From SFEL01 sp963640685 (lineage in GTDB: Bacteria > Bacillota > Clostridia > Christensenellales > CAG-138): a DNA stretch of 64,000 nt. Below are positions 42,455 through 51,973 of this stretch, piece by piece. The stretch lies in NCBI GenBank assembly GCA_963640685.1, contig CAVIAA010000006.1, positions 10,940 to 74,939 of the forward strand, read 5' to 3'. Position 1 is the first letter of the stretch, and each line of letters opens with the position of its first letter. The notes under the pieces were generated by a model that made no database searches, was not told where the DNA came from, and was given only the letters and a program-made list of their open reading frames with translations. The position numbers and the translations under genes were made by a program.

Positions 42455-43840
42455 TTAGTTGAGCAGGTCTGATTCCATGCCTCCGACCAGCTCGCTGCCC
42501 ATTTCGTTCATGTCACCCAGCGTAACGTCGATAGTTTTCTCCGCCCCGTCGCGTATCACGGTGAGGCTTATAGTATCGCCCACGTTAAGCGATTTAACGT
42601 ATTCCACGAAGGTCTGCTGATCCGTAGCTTCGATGCCGTCGTAGGCTATAACTATATCGTTTACCTTGAGACCTGCCTTGTGCGCCGGGCCGTTTTTGGT
42701 AACGCTGTAAATGAGTATTCCCTCGTCAACGTCGTACTCCTCCGCAAGCTCTGCGGTTATGCCTATCACGTTCACGCCCATGCCTGGGCGGGTGATATGC
42801 CCCTCGGTTATGAGCTCGCCTGCTATCTCCATAGCCTTATCAATGGGCATTGCAAAGCCAAGACCCTCTGCACTTATTGCGTTGCCGTACGCATCATATC
42901 CCGCGAAAACATTCTTGGCAGAGGTTATGCCTATCACCTCGCCCTTGATGTTTATCAGCGGGCCGCCGCTGCTGCCGGGGTTCAGGGCAGCATCGGTCTG
43001 AATATATTCATTCTCCTTGCCTTCTACATTGACGCTACGCCCCGTTGCGCTTACCATGCCGAAGGTCGCGCTGCCGGCAAGCTCGCCGCCGGAGGGATTG
43101 CCTATCGTCACTACAAACTCGCCGACGCGGACATCGCCGGAAATGCCTATGCTCAACGGCTTCAAGCCCTGCCGCTCAACATAAAGCACCGCTACATCCG
43201 TCGTGGTGTCGAGCCCGACTATCTCCGCCTCTGTCTCTTCCCCGCCATCTTCCGGGAAGGTGACAGTTACTCGATCCGCATCCTGAATGATATGTGCGTT
43301 GGTCAGTATATATCCCTCGGAGGATATCACAAAGCCGCTGCCGTAGCTTGAAGATACCTCACGGCCCTCATAATTCTCGTATGTGTTGACCCCAATAATG
43401 CCGTCCGAGACCTGTTCGATTATATCCGGCCACGGATTGGCGGAATCGTTTATAACGGGAGCCTGACCGTCCAGTGCCGGCATTTCGCGCTTTTTGTATT
43501 CGCGCCTTGCCTGCTCCTGATATTCTTCGTCTTCTTTTTCTTTGAGCCTGTTTTCCTCCCGTTTGCCCTTATCCTTGTCGCCGAAGTGCCACTCAAAGTC
43601 GAAGCTCTCGTCGCCATCGTCAGAGACTATCTCCTCTGTGACCTTTTTTATGCCGGATACGGCGACTATCGCCGTGCAGCTGCCAAGAGCTATCCCCAGC
43701 AGCAGGCAAAGTATACCTACGAGGATATACCCCGCAACGCTGTTCTGCTTTTTGCGCGGCTTTTCCTCCTCTTGCCCCGGCTGATAGTACTCCGGCTGCT
43801 TCTGCTCCTGTTCTGCTCCGTTTTCCCTGTACTCTTCCAT
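42455..43840 (-). CDS. HtrA-type membrane serine protease with PDZ domain
   Basis: The 461-residue protein has a long acidic, charged N-terminal cytoplasmic region, one membrane segment (VAGYILVGILCLLLGIALGSCTAIVAV), a trypsin-like domain (His in LTNAHIIQDAD, Asp in TTDVAVLYVE, Ser in NPGSSGGPLINIKG) and a C-terminal PDZ domain (GPAHKAGLKVNDIVIAYDGIEATDQQTF). It degrades misfolded envelope proteins. It is 16 nt after a sensor kinase gene and is likely a target of that system (CssRS-like logic). Confidence 0.92.
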   Translation of the reverse strand: MEEYRENGAEQEQKQPEYYQPGQEEEKPRKKQNSVAGYILVGILCLLLGIALGSCTAIVAVSGIKKVTEEIVSDDGDESFDFEWHFGDKDKGKREENRLKEKEDEEYQEQARREYKKREMPALDGQAPVINDSANPWPDIIEQVSDGIIGVNTYENYEGREVSSSYGSGFVISSEGYILTNAHIIQDADRVTVTFPEDGGEETEAEIVGLDTTTDVAVLYVERQGLKPLSIGISGDVRVGEFVVTIGNPSGGELAGSATFGMVSATGRSVNVEGKENEYIQTDAALNPGSSGGPLINIKGEVIGITSAKNVFAGYDAYGNAISAEGLGFAMPIDKAMEIAGELITEGHITRPGMGVNVIGITAELAEEYDVDEGILIYSVTKNGPAHKAGLKVNDIVIAYDGIEATDQQTFVEYVKSLNVGDTISLTVIRDGAEKTIDVTLGDMNEMGSELVGGMESDLLN

Positions 43841-43856
43841 CGTATACCTCCGTTAC

Positions 43857-45332
43857 TTATGCCCGCTTCTGCTGGGCAGTCTTTACGCCGCGCTCTGCTG
43901 CGGCATTTAGCGTAAATGTAAAGCTGGTGCCCTTGCCAAGCTCCGACTCTACCGTTATGTTTTGATCGTGCTGATCGATTATGCGCTTGACTATCGCAAG
44001 GCCAAGCCCTGTGCCGGAGCTTTCCCCCGGCGTATGCGCCTTTTCCGCCTTATAGAACCGCTCGAAAAGATGCGGTATGCTCTCCTCATCTATTCCCTTT
44101 CCGGAATCCCTTACGGTTATATACGCCTGCCGTTTTTTCAGCCGCGTTATGAGCTGAATGCTGCCGCCATCCGGCGTAAACTTTATCGCATTGTCGATGA
44201 GGTTGCGCACGACCTGAGCTATTTGCCCCGGATCCGCTTCAACATTCAGCTTTTCAGGCTTAAGGTCGAGCTCAACGTTGAGCTTTTTCGCATCCACCCT
44301 CGCTTCAAAGGTGATCATCGTGCGCACCATCAGCTCGTTTATATCGAACACCTCCCGCTTAACCGCCACCTGCCCGGATTCTATCCTTGCAAGATCCAGC
44401 AGGTCGTTCACCATAGAGGTCATTCGCTTGTTTTCGTTTATTACTATATCAAGGTACTTTGAATAATCCTCCGGCGATATCGTCCCATCCTGCATCGCCT
44501 CAAGGAAGCCCCGCATTGACGTCAACGGTGAGCGCAGCTCGTGAGATACGTTTGCGACAAAGCTGCGTCTCGCCTCCTCCAGCGTGTTCAGCTCGGCCGC
44601 CATTATGTTGAAGCTGTTGCCAAGCTGGGCGACCTCGTCGCTGCCTTCGCTGTTTACGCGAAGATCAAACTCGCCCTTTGAATACCGCATAACTATTTTG
44701 TTCATCTCGGTTATGGGCTTTGTCATCTTGCCGGTGATATAAGACACCGCCAGCATCTCCAGCACTACGCCTATGCAGGAATACAGCACGACATCCATCC
44801 ACACCTGACGTATCGACTCCCGCACTCGGCTGGTATCGGTATGCAGCACCAGCGCGGCTATCACATTGCCGTTTTCATCCGTAACCGGGCCTGCAAGCGA
44901 CATCGTGGGTATATCCAATCTGTCGTTGAGAAAGCTGTCGGATATCTTTATACCCTGCTCTCCGCGCAATATGGCACCGGTAACGCCGGAAATATCAGCA
45001 TCATCGCAGCCCGCCCACTTTGATCTCGACTCCTCGTCGATAAACACGCAGCGGCCAAGGCTCTCATCCGCAAACTGCAGGATTATCATCGCGTCGTATT
45101 TCCTCGCGACCGTCAGCAGCTCTCTCTCCGCGACCGAGCGCTTTGCGCTGTCTACATACCGTTCCGTCACGGTCGAGGCTATCTCCTGCGCCTCGCGCTT
45201 CAGCTCGTCTCTTTTTTCGCTCGTATATTGGTTCTGGAATACCGTGCCTACCGTGCCGCCCAGAAGTATCAGCAGCCCGAGCGTTACCGAAAGGTAAGTC
45301 GCGAGCATCCTTGAAAACAGCGTTTTGAACAT
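43857..45332 (-). CDS. Sensor histidine kinase
   Basis: The 491-residue membrane kinase has a membrane segment near residues 10-32, an extracellular region (33-175), a second membrane segment, a HAMP domain (KPITEMNKIVMRYSKGEFDLRVN), an H-box (SHELRSPLTSMRGFLEAMQDG) and HATPase motifs: N box NLIDNAIKFT, G1 DSGKGIDEE and G2 GTGLGLAIVKRII. The paired response regulator lies immediately upstream and HtrA downstream. Confidence 0.93.
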   Translation of the reverse strand: MFKTLFSRMLATYLSVTLGLLILLGGTVGTVFQNQYTSEKRDELKREAQEIASTVTERYVDSAKRSVAERELLTVARKYDAMIILQFADESLGRCVFIDEESRSKWAGCDDADISGVTGAILRGEQGIKISDSFLNDRLDIPTMSLAGPVTDENGNVIAALVLHTDTSRVRESIRQVWMDVVLYSCIGVVLEMLAVSYITGKMTKPITEMNKIVMRYSKGEFDLRVNSEGSDEVAQLGNSFNIMAAELNTLEEARRSFVANVSHELRSPLTSMRGFLEAMQDGTISPEDYSKYLDIVINENKRMTSMVNDLLDLARIESGQVAVKREVFDINELMVRTMITFEARVDAKKLNVELDLKPEKLNVEADPGQIAQVVRNLIDNAIKFTPDGGSIQLITRLKKRQAYITVRDSGKGIDEESIPHLFERFYKAEKAHTPGESSGTGLGLAIVKRIIDQHDQNITVESELGKGTSFTFTLNAAAERGVKTAQQKRA

Positions 45333-45370
45333 ATATCAACTGTTCCCGAAATAGCCCTGAAAATTTCTAT

Positions 45371-46054
45371 TTACTGCTTTGCGGCCTCGAACTTATAGCC
45401 GACGCCCCACACCGTCTTGAGCTGCCACTCTTCCCTTTCGCCGAGCTTTTCGCGTATCCGTTTGACGTGGACATCGACGGTACGGGAATCGCCGAAAAAG
45501 TCAAAGCCCCACACCTGCTCGAGCAGCTGCTCCCTCGTAAACACCTTACCCGGACGGGAGGCAAGGAAGTACAGCAGCTCTATCTCCTTTGGCGGCATCT
45601 CTATCTGCTTGCCATCCAGGGTTACTGAATAATTATCCAGCGATATCTCAAGGTTGTCAAAGGATACCTTCTTTTCGCCGTCCTGCCCGCCGCTGCGGCG
45701 CATTACAGCCTTTATCCTGGCTATAAGTTCCTTTGCTTCAAACGGCTTTACCATGTAGTCATCCGCGCCGAGATCGAGACCCTGTATCCTGTCCATCGTG
45801 TCTCCCTTTGCTGTGAGCATTATAACCGGAACACCGCTCTCCTCGCGTATTTTGCCCAGCACGCCCCAGCCGTCCAGCCCGGGCAGCATCACATCCAGCA
45901 CGACGAGGGCAGGCTTTACCTTGCGGAACATCTCCAGCGCAGTATCACCGCGCTCGCAGGTAGCCACAGTGTAGCCCTCCTTTTTAAGGTACATTTCTAT
46001 TATCGCCAATATGTTGCGGTCGTCATCGATCACCAGTATCGAATTTTTATCCAT
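45371..46054 (-). CDS. OmpR/PhoB family response regulator
   Basis: This 227-residue regulator has a receiver domain (acidic pocket DDD at 10-12, phospho-Asp54 in VVLDVMLPGLDG, conserved Lys in YMVKPFEAKEL) and a C-terminal winged-helix domain (EQLLEQVWGFDFFGDSRTVDVHVKRIREKLG). It is first of the RR-HK-HtrA operon and probably controls the protease. The ligand of the sensor is unknown. Confidence 0.94.
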   Translation of the reverse strand: MDKNSILVIDDDRNILAIIEMYLKKEGYTVATCERGDTALEMFRKVKPALVVLDVMLPGLDGWGVLGKIREESGVPVIMLTAKGDTMDRIQGLDLGADDYMVKPFEAKELIARIKAVMRRSGGQDGEKKVSFDNLEISLDNYSVTLDGKQIEMPPKEIELLYFLASRPGKVFTREQLLEQVWGFDFFGDSRTVDVHVKRIREKLGEREEWQLKTVWGVGYKFEAAKQ

Positions 46055-46091
46055 GCTGAAATACCGCCTTTCTCATTATATTCTTGTACGC

Positions 46092-46532
46092 TTACACATG
46101 CCGCTCGTCCCGAACGGCTATGCCGTTGCGCTCCAGCAGCGCCGCAGCAACGCCGAAGCCCGCTTTAAGCCTGCCGGTAAAGCTGCCGTCGTATATCGCT
46201 CCTGAGCCGCAGGAGGGACTTTTTGCCTTCAGCACGGCCTCTGTAACACCGTTCTTTCGGCATATTTCCAGTGCGCGCTCGGCACCCGCAATGTACGCCT
46301 CCGTAACGTCCCGGCCGTCCTTTGTTACTACTCTTGCTCTGCCGTCCAGCACGTCATACCCGTTGCCGCCCTGTATTTCTGCGGGCGAACGCGGCGTTTC
46401 AAGGCCGCCCAAAACCTCCGGGCATATGCACACCGCGCCTTTCTTAACGAGCTCTCTCACCCTCTCATCGGGCTTTGATTTCCCATCGTACCTGCACGGC
46501 ACGCCGTTTAAGCACTCCGAAACAGCTATCAT
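46092..46532 (-). CDS. DUF523 family protein
   Basis: The 146-residue protein has the DUF523 motifs: SECLNGVPCRYDGKSK near the N-terminus, CPEVLGGLETPRSPAEI, and LKAKSPSCGSGAIYDGSF. The four cysteines suggest a metal or Fe-S site. Function is unknown. ATG 46530-46532 is chosen because GGGTGG lies 8 nt upstream. It stands between mutS2 and the two-component system. Confidence 0.88.
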   Translation of the reverse strand: MIAVSECLNGVPCRYDGKSKPDERVRELVKKGAVCICPEVLGGLETPRSPAEIQGGNGYDVLDGRARVVTKDGRDVTEAYIAGAERALEICRKNGVTEAVLKAKSPSCGSGAIYDGSFTGRLKAGFGVAAALLERNGIAVRDERHV

Positions 46533-46611
46533 AAATGATACCACCCAAATATGAACCCAGTATGAATAAAATCGGCAAAATCGATGGGATCAAGCCACTT
46601 TCCGGCGTTTC

Positions 46612-48972
46612 TCACTGCTTTGCGCCCTTAAGTGTAACCACCGTCACACCCGCATCGCCCTCGCCGTAATTTCCGAGTCGGAAGGATTTCACCCGTTTGT
46701 CCGTTCTCAGGTAATCCTGTATGCCCGCCCTGAGCGCGCCGGTGCCTTTGCCGTGTATTATGTTGATTTCGCTAAGGCCGGAAAGCACGGCGTTGTCTAT
46801 ATACCTGTCCACGACGAGTATTGCGTCGTCCACCAGCATTCCGCGTATATCCAGCTCCATGCCGACCTGACGATCCGCCTCGAGGCGTATCCTTCCCGCG
46901 CCCTTCTGCGGGGTATCGTCCTTTATGATGCGTATATCCTTCAGCTTTACATTGAGCTTCATTACACCTGCCCGCACCTGCACCTCGCCCCTTTGATCCG
47001 GCTTTGAGAGCACTGTGGCCTTCTTATCCAGCGATACTATCCTTACGGTATCCCCGGGGCTGACGGTTTTTGGCGGCTTCGTACCGTCATCGCTGTTGAG
47101 CATCAGCTTTTCGGCAAGGTCGCCCTGCCGTTTTCTAAGGGCGTCTCTGGACTGCTGTATCACCCTGTCCGCAGCGCTCCTATCCAGCCCCTTGACGCTC
47201 CTTATATCCGCAATGAGCTTTTCCATCTCCCTGCGGGTATCCTCCACTATCCGGCGGGACTCCTCCTTTGCCCTCGTCTGATACTTTGCCCTATCCGCCT
47301 CCAGCTTTTTGCGCTCCGCCTCCGTCTCCTGCCGCAGCCTGTCCAGCTCCTGCCTTGCGGCGCTCGCCATCGCCCGCTCCTCCTCGGCAAGCTGATATCT
47401 GCTCTGCGCGCTGGATATGACATCCTCAAACCTTACATCCTCGCTCTTGAGGTAGGTCTTTGCCCGGCCTATTATACCGTCGGATATGCCGAGCCGCTTT
47501 GATATTTCAAAGGCGTTGGATTTGCCCGGTATGCCTATGAACAGCCTATACGTCGGGCATAACCTGTCAACATCAAATTCCATCGAGGCGTTCTCGATGC
47601 CCTCGTGGGTCAGCGCAAAAGCCTTTACCTCGCTGTAATGCGTCGTTGCAACGGTAACGGTACCCCTTGAGTGTAGCTCCTCCAGTATGCTCATTGCAAG
47701 CGCCGCGCCTTCTATCGGGTCGGTTCCCGCGCCAAGCTCATCCAGCAGCACGAGCGACCGGTCATCCGCTCCGTCCAGTATGCCGACTATGTTTTTCATA
47801 TGCGAGGAGAAGGTCGAAAGAGACTGCTCAATGGACTGCTCGTCTCCGATATCCGCATACACGCTCTGAAAAACCGATATTTCGCTGCCGATATCCGCCG
47901 GAATAAACATACCGCTTTGCGTCATAAGCACGAACAGGCCGACGGTTTTAAGCGTAACGGTCTTGCCGCCGGTATTTGGACCCGTGATTATAAGCGTTCT
48001 GAAGTCCTTGCCCAGCCATACGTCTATCGGACGCACCGTTTCCTTTGGTATGAGCGGATGCCGCCCCTGAACTATTTTAATGTAACCCGTATCGTTGAGC
48101 GTCGGCTCGACCGCGTTCATCTCACGTGCCAGCCTTGCCTTTGCAAAGGCTATGTCCATTTCGCCCATCAGGCTTATATTTTCGTTTATCTCGCTCCCGT
48201 ATGGAGCTATCATTGCGGTAAGCTCGGAGAGTATCCGCTCGATTTCCTGCTGCTCCTCCATGACAAGCTTTTTGTACTGATTGCCCAGCTCAACGACGGC
48301 CGCAGGCTCTATGAACAGAGTTGCGCCGCTGCTGGATTGATCGTGTATAAGCCCGGGCACGTTTTGACGGTATTCCTGCTTTACGGGTATGACAAACCTG
48401 CCGTTCCTTATTGTTATCAGCGGCTCCTGAAGGTATTTTGAATAGGCCGCAGAGCGTATCATGCTGCCCAGCTTTTCCCGTACTCTGTCGTTGGCCTGCC
48501 GCATTGAGCGGCGGATCCTCGCAAGCTCCGGCGAGGCGCCGTCAAATATCTCTTCCTCGCCCAGTATGCAGCGGTCTATCTCCTCCTCCGCCGAGCGGTG
48601 CGTCGATATATACGCCGCAAGGTTTGAAAGCCTCGGAACATTTTCCTCCCGCTCTATCGCCTCCTTTGCGAGGCGCGATGCCCTCATGCACCTTGATATC
48701 CCCATAAGCTCCGCCGGAGAAACGAACAGTGCCGCGTGTATCCGCTTAAGGCATTCCCGCATATCGGGGAAGCCCTCGATCGGGGATCGTCCGCTTCGTA
48801 TCAGCACCGTTTCTGCCTCCGCGGTCAGCGCCAAGGCGGACTTTACCTCGTCAAAGCTGCCGAACGGCTTTAGCCGCTCCGCAAGCTCGGCGCCGGTGCA
48901 TGTCGCGGTCTTTGCCCGAAGCATTTCGGTTATCTTGTCGTATTCCAGTGTTTTTAAAACCTTTTTCCGCAT
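46612..48972 (-). CDS. mutS2: MutS2 endonuclease / ribosome collision factor
   Basis: The 786-residue MutS2 has the ATPase signature TGPNTGGKTVTLKTVGL and DELGAGTDPIEGAALAMSILEEL, a coiled-coil linker (residues 520-620) and a C-terminal Smr domain (DIRGMLVDDAILVVDRYIDNAVLSGLSEINIIHGKGTGALR). MutS2 suppresses recombination and, in Firmicutes, acts on collided ribosomes. It follows the U32 gene by 14 nt. Confidence 0.96.
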   Translation of the reverse strand: MRKKVLKTLEYDKITEMLRAKTATCTGAELAERLKPFGSFDEVKSALALTAEAETVLIRSGRSPIEGFPDMRECLKRIHAALFVSPAELMGISRCMRASRLAKEAIEREENVPRLSNLAAYISTHRSAEEEIDRCILGEEEIFDGASPELARIRRSMRQANDRVREKLGSMIRSAAYSKYLQEPLITIRNGRFVIPVKQEYRQNVPGLIHDQSSSGATLFIEPAAVVELGNQYKKLVMEEQQEIERILSELTAMIAPYGSEINENISLMGEMDIAFAKARLAREMNAVEPTLNDTGYIKIVQGRHPLIPKETVRPIDVWLGKDFRTLIITGPNTGGKTVTLKTVGLFVLMTQSGMFIPADIGSEISVFQSVYADIGDEQSIEQSLSTFSSHMKNIVGILDGADDRSLVLLDELGAGTDPIEGAALAMSILEELHSRGTVTVATTHYSEVKAFALTHEGIENASMEFDVDRLCPTYRLFIGIPGKSNAFEISKRLGISDGIIGRAKTYLKSEDVRFEDVISSAQSRYQLAEEERAMASAARQELDRLRQETEAERKKLEADRAKYQTRAKEESRRIVEDTRREMEKLIADIRSVKGLDRSAADRVIQQSRDALRKRQGDLAEKLMLNSDDGTKPPKTVSPGDTVRIVSLDKKATVLSKPDQRGEVQVRAGVMKLNVKLKDIRIIKDDTPQKGAGRIRLEADRQVGMELDIRGMLVDDAILVVDRYIDNAVLSGLSEINIIHGKGTGALRAGIQDYLRTDKRVKSFRLGNYGEGDAGVTVVTLKGAKQ

Positions 48973-48986
48973 ATTTCTCTCCGAAT

Positions 48987-51062
48987 TTAATCTACCGCCC
49001 TGCTCCAGTGCCCTCTGGTTATCCCATCTGCATGGGCGGTCTTTTCCCCCTCGGCCGCACCCTTTGCGGCGGCTACCCGCTCCGCGACTTCATCCGGGCT
49101 TTCCGTATAAAAGCAAAGCTGAACTGCCTCCGGCCTCGGAAGCCCATTAAACAAATCGATAACATCTGTCGGAAGGCAGTTAAGCAGCCGAACGAGGCAG
49201 CCGCCCTCCTGCCGTATATTGCAAAGCGGAAAAACCCGCCCGGCCTCGTCAGTCATGCTGCCGGGGAAGCCGCCGCAGCCTTGGCAGCCCTTGTATTCCT
49301 TGACCGGGCAGTGATGAAGATGCATCAGCTGTGCCCTGCCGTATACGCTCACGGCGGTATGCTGCCCGCATATATCTCTGAGCTGCGGCTTTGTAAGCTC
49401 AAGCGAGAGTGTTACGCGGTCAAAGCCCAGCGCCCTGTATTCGGCCACGGTATGCGCGTTCATGGCGTTCAGCTGGGTACCCGCAATCTTGAGCGGAAGG
49501 TGCTTTATCAGCGCAAGCTGGCCGATATTTGCCGCTATTCCACCGTCCAATATGCCGCTCGCTGCAATCCGCCTTATTTTTTCGCTTTCATTATGGTTTA
49601 TTATTGCCGCGGGGAGCGATATCAAAAGCTTTCCGCCGCCCTTTGCGGCAGCCGCCGCCTCAAAGGCTGCAATGTCATAGCACACGGGCTCCAGCGCGAC
49701 CTCGTCCGCCCCGGCCTCAAAAGCAGCCCTCGCCTGCCTCGCCGTGCCTACTATTGCGGTTATTTTTACCCGTTCAGACGGCAGGTTGTTTAGCCTCGGC
49801 ACATCCGCGCCGCCGCATTTTCTGCGGGTATGCAGCAGCTCGGCGAGCTTCTCCGCCGCCTCTCTTCGCATGGCGTTCACGGCGCTCATCGGGAGGAATG
49901 CGTCCTCGTCTATATCTGCGCTTGCCCCTGCCGATACAAACGGCGTGTCGCCAAGCTTTTCCGCCTGCTGAATATACCTCGCGGCAGGCTGCGGCCTATG
50001 AGCCGGCTGAACGACTTCTCCCTCCGCCTCTGCCGTAAGCTTGCCAAGGCACAGCGTAAGCATTGCCGGGCTGCCGGTATGCATGACGAGCTCAATATTA
50101 ACGCCTTGCTTTCTCCTCTCGCCGGAAAAGCTCCTTGTGGCTTCATCGATAAGCGGCTTTGACCTGTCGCTCACCGCGACACAGCCGGTTTTTGCATTGT
50201 CGCCGTAAAAATAGCCGGTGCTGCCGCCGCCTCTGTCAAACATATCCAGCATGCGGCGCTTGTGCAGGGCTATTTCCTTTTCATTCGCCCCGTCCAACGC
50301 CGCCCTGTATGCCGCCGTTACGACTGCGACATACTCCGCCCGCTTCATGCGTCCCTCCAGCTTTATGCAGCTTATACCGACCCGTTCCATTTCACCTAAG
50401 TGCTCTATCATGCACAGGTCGCCGAGGCTCAGGCAGTATTCCTCCCTCTCCGGCGCCTTATCCAGCCCCATGCGCTTTCTGCAGGGCTGGGCACAGGTGC
50501 CGCGATTCCCGCTGCGCTCGCCCGCCATTGAGGAAAGCAGGCAGCCGCCGGAAAAGCTCATGCACAGTGCACCGTGCGCAAACGCCTCCAGCGCCACACT
50601 GCTGTTGCCGTGTATATACTCTATTTCGCTGAGCGGCACCTCACGCGAGAGAACGACCTGCTTCATGCCGAGCTCTTCTGCAAGCCGCACCCCATCGAGG
50701 GTGTGTATGCCCATCTGGGTGCTTGCATGCAGCGGCAGCTCGGGTACATATTTTTTTATAAGGCTGACAAGACCCATGTCCTGCACTATTGCACAGTCCG
50801 CACCGGCCTTGCATAAAAATTCAGCGTATTTCACCGCGGATGGCATTTCCCTGTCCAGTATGAGCGTATTGAGAGTAATGTTTACCCTTACGCCGCGCTC
50901 GTGGCAGTAGTCTATCGCCCGCTGCATATCGTCATCGTCAAAATTCGCGGCGAACCTCCGCGCATTGAAGGAGCCGCCGCCGAAATATACCGCATCCGCG
51001 CCGTTTTGAACCGCCGCTGCAAGCGCCTCCCGGCTGCCCGCCGGGGAAAGAAGCTGCATCAT
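48987..51062 (-). CDS. U32 family peptidase / 23S rRNA hydroxylase-like protein
   Basis: The 691-residue protein has the U32 core: LLSPAGSREALAAAVQNGADAVYFGGGSFNARRFAANF and the signature ALEAFAHGALCMSFSGGCLLSSMAGERSGNRGTCAQPCR with a cluster of Cys. Members are either collagenase-type peptidases or hydroxylate 23S rRNA and tRNA with an Fe-S site; the role here cannot be chosen. The C-terminal third adds another domain with Cys-rich VKEYKGCQGCGGFPGSM. It lies between zapA and mutS2, the usual order. Confidence 0.88.
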   Translation of the reverse strand: MMQLLSPAGSREALAAAVQNGADAVYFGGGSFNARRFAANFDDDDMQRAIDYCHERGVRVNITLNTLILDREMPSAVKYAEFLCKAGADCAIVQDMGLVSLIKKYVPELPLHASTQMGIHTLDGVRLAEELGMKQVVLSREVPLSEIEYIHGNSSVALEAFAHGALCMSFSGGCLLSSMAGERSGNRGTCAQPCRKRMGLDKAPEREEYCLSLGDLCMIEHLGEMERVGISCIKLEGRMKRAEYVAVVTAAYRAALDGANEKEIALHKRRMLDMFDRGGGSTGYFYGDNAKTGCVAVSDRSKPLIDEATRSFSGERRKQGVNIELVMHTGSPAMLTLCLGKLTAEAEGEVVQPAHRPQPAARYIQQAEKLGDTPFVSAGASADIDEDAFLPMSAVNAMRREAAEKLAELLHTRRKCGGADVPRLNNLPSERVKITAIVGTARQARAAFEAGADEVALEPVCYDIAAFEAAAAAKGGGKLLISLPAAIINHNESEKIRRIAASGILDGGIAANIGQLALIKHLPLKIAGTQLNAMNAHTVAEYRALGFDRVTLSLELTKPQLRDICGQHTAVSVYGRAQLMHLHHCPVKEYKGCQGCGGFPGSMTDEAGRVFPLCNIRQEGGCLVRLLNCLPTDVIDLFNGLPRPEAVQLCFYTESPDEVAERVAAAKGAAEGEKTAHADGITRGHWSRAVD

Positions 51063-51083
51063 TTATCTCTGCCCTCCGCCCTC

Positions 51084-51115
51084 AAAAAAGCGGCTCAGGA
51101 CAAGCCCCAAGCCGC
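51084..51115 (-). terminator. Terminator after zapA
   Basis: GCGGCTTGGG / CCTGAGCCGC stem of 10 pairs (two G-U), followed by TTTTTT on the minus strand. It separates zapA from the U32 gene. Confidence 0.82.
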
Positions 51116-51135
51116 ACATTCACCTGCATGACGTA

Positions 51136-51450
51136 TTACTTTACACCCGCCGTAGCCTTGCTCTCAAAGGGGCGCTTTACCGGGGACTGCTGCCTCGGCA
51201 TCTCCCTCAGCTCAGATATGCGTGAATCCAGCGCGTCATAGTCCTCCCTTAGCTTATGCAGCTCATCGGAAAGGTTCAGCGCAGCCATTATGAGACAGTT
51301 CGCGGTGCTCAGGCTCGGGTAGGAATGCTGTATCTCCTCCACCTTCTCGTTGACATAGCCCGCTATTTTGCGTACATATTCCTCATTCTCATCGGATGAG
51401 AGGCGCATGTCCTGCCCCGCGACATTTATCGTTACATGAGTTTTATTCAT
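51136..51450 (-). CDS. zapA: Cell division protein ZapA
   Basis: The 104-residue ZapA has the N-terminal core TINVAGQDMRLSSDENEEYVRKIAGYVNEKVEEIQ and a helical coiled coil (LIMAALNLSDELHKLREDYDALDSRISELRE). It bundles FtsZ filaments. ATG 51448-51450 is chosen because GGAG lies 8 nt upstream; longer readings run into the promoter. TTGCCA-17-TATAAT drives it. Confidence 0.92.
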   Translation of the reverse strand: MNKTHVTINVAGQDMRLSSDENEEYVRKIAGYVNEKVEEIQHSYPSLSTANCLIMAALNLSDELHKLREDYDALDSRISELREMPRQQSPVKRPFESKATAGVK

Positions 51451-51495
51451 AGTATCCACTCCGCATATAATATATATGGTTTCCCTTATATGGAA

Positions 51496-51524
51496 ATTAT
51501 ACAATAACTTGTATTCTATGGCAA
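51496..51524 (-). promoter_or_regulatory. Promoter of zapA
   Basis: TTGCCA and TATAAT separated by 17 bp on the minus strand, 45 bp before the ATG. Confidence 0.75.
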
Positions 51525-51609
51525 TAGTTATGGCAAGCTTTTTTTCAGCGCAGGCAGGTTTTGTTAATTTAATAGCATAAAATTTTCTCAGAAAAATATA
51601 TTATTGCTA

Positions 51610-51638
51610 TTGACACGGAAAATATATAGTGCTAAAAT
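51610..51638 (+). promoter_or_regulatory. Strong promoter ahead of the liv operon leader
   Basis: A consensus TTGACA and TAAAAT, 17 bp apart on the plus strand, in AT-rich DNA, lie 40 bp before the leader ORF. No other promoter is visible before livJ. Confidence 0.85.
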
Positions 51639-51677
51639 TGCCCCATCGTAAAACGAACGAAGCGAAAGGAGACGCCG

Positions 51678-51890
51678 ATGATGTTCAGGACTGCACAGAC
51701 CAATGCACCTAAAGCCACGGTTAATACTGCGGCCTGTTTCACTGCATCCGCGGCTGCCTTCTCCGTACTGGTTATTAGCGCGCTCAGCATACTGCTGGGC
51801 GTTCTTCTTATATGCCTTTCCATTATTATAGGCGTATACCTTATTACCATGAATACGAACGCTTTGTTGGCAATACCGGATTTAACATAG
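51678..51890 (+). CDS. Small hydrophobic leader ORF upstream of the liv operon (70 aa)
   Basis: This 70-codon frame has AGGAG upstream of ATGATG. The first 28 residues are polar and Ala/Thr-rich; residues 29-56 form a single hydrophobic segment packed with Leu, Ile and Val. It is followed by a hairpin region and terminator, then livJ, all in one orientation. It could be a small membrane protein in its own right, or a branched-chain amino-acid-sensing leader. No family is recognised. Confidence 0.6.
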   Translation: MMFRTAQTNAPKATVNTAACFTASAAAFSVLVISALSILLGVLLICLSIIIGVYLITMNTNALLAIPDLT

Positions 51891-51938
51891 CTGAATTTGT
51901 TAAATAACGGCGGGCCGCAGAGCGGACCGCCGTTTTTA
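51876..51938 (+). terminator. Terminator / possible attenuator before livJ
   Basis: A GC-rich terminator stem (CGGCGGgCCGC ... GCGGaCCGCCG) with TTTTT ends the leader at 51908-51938. Just before it, ATTTAACA (51880-51887) and TGTTAAAT (51898-51905) are perfectly complementary, with the leader stop codon TAG in the loop, and flanking CCG/CGG bases could extend that hairpin into the 5' arm of the terminator. Confidence 0.8.
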
Positions 51939-51973
51939 TTTAAAAAATTTATTTTTATTGGAGGATCCAAACC

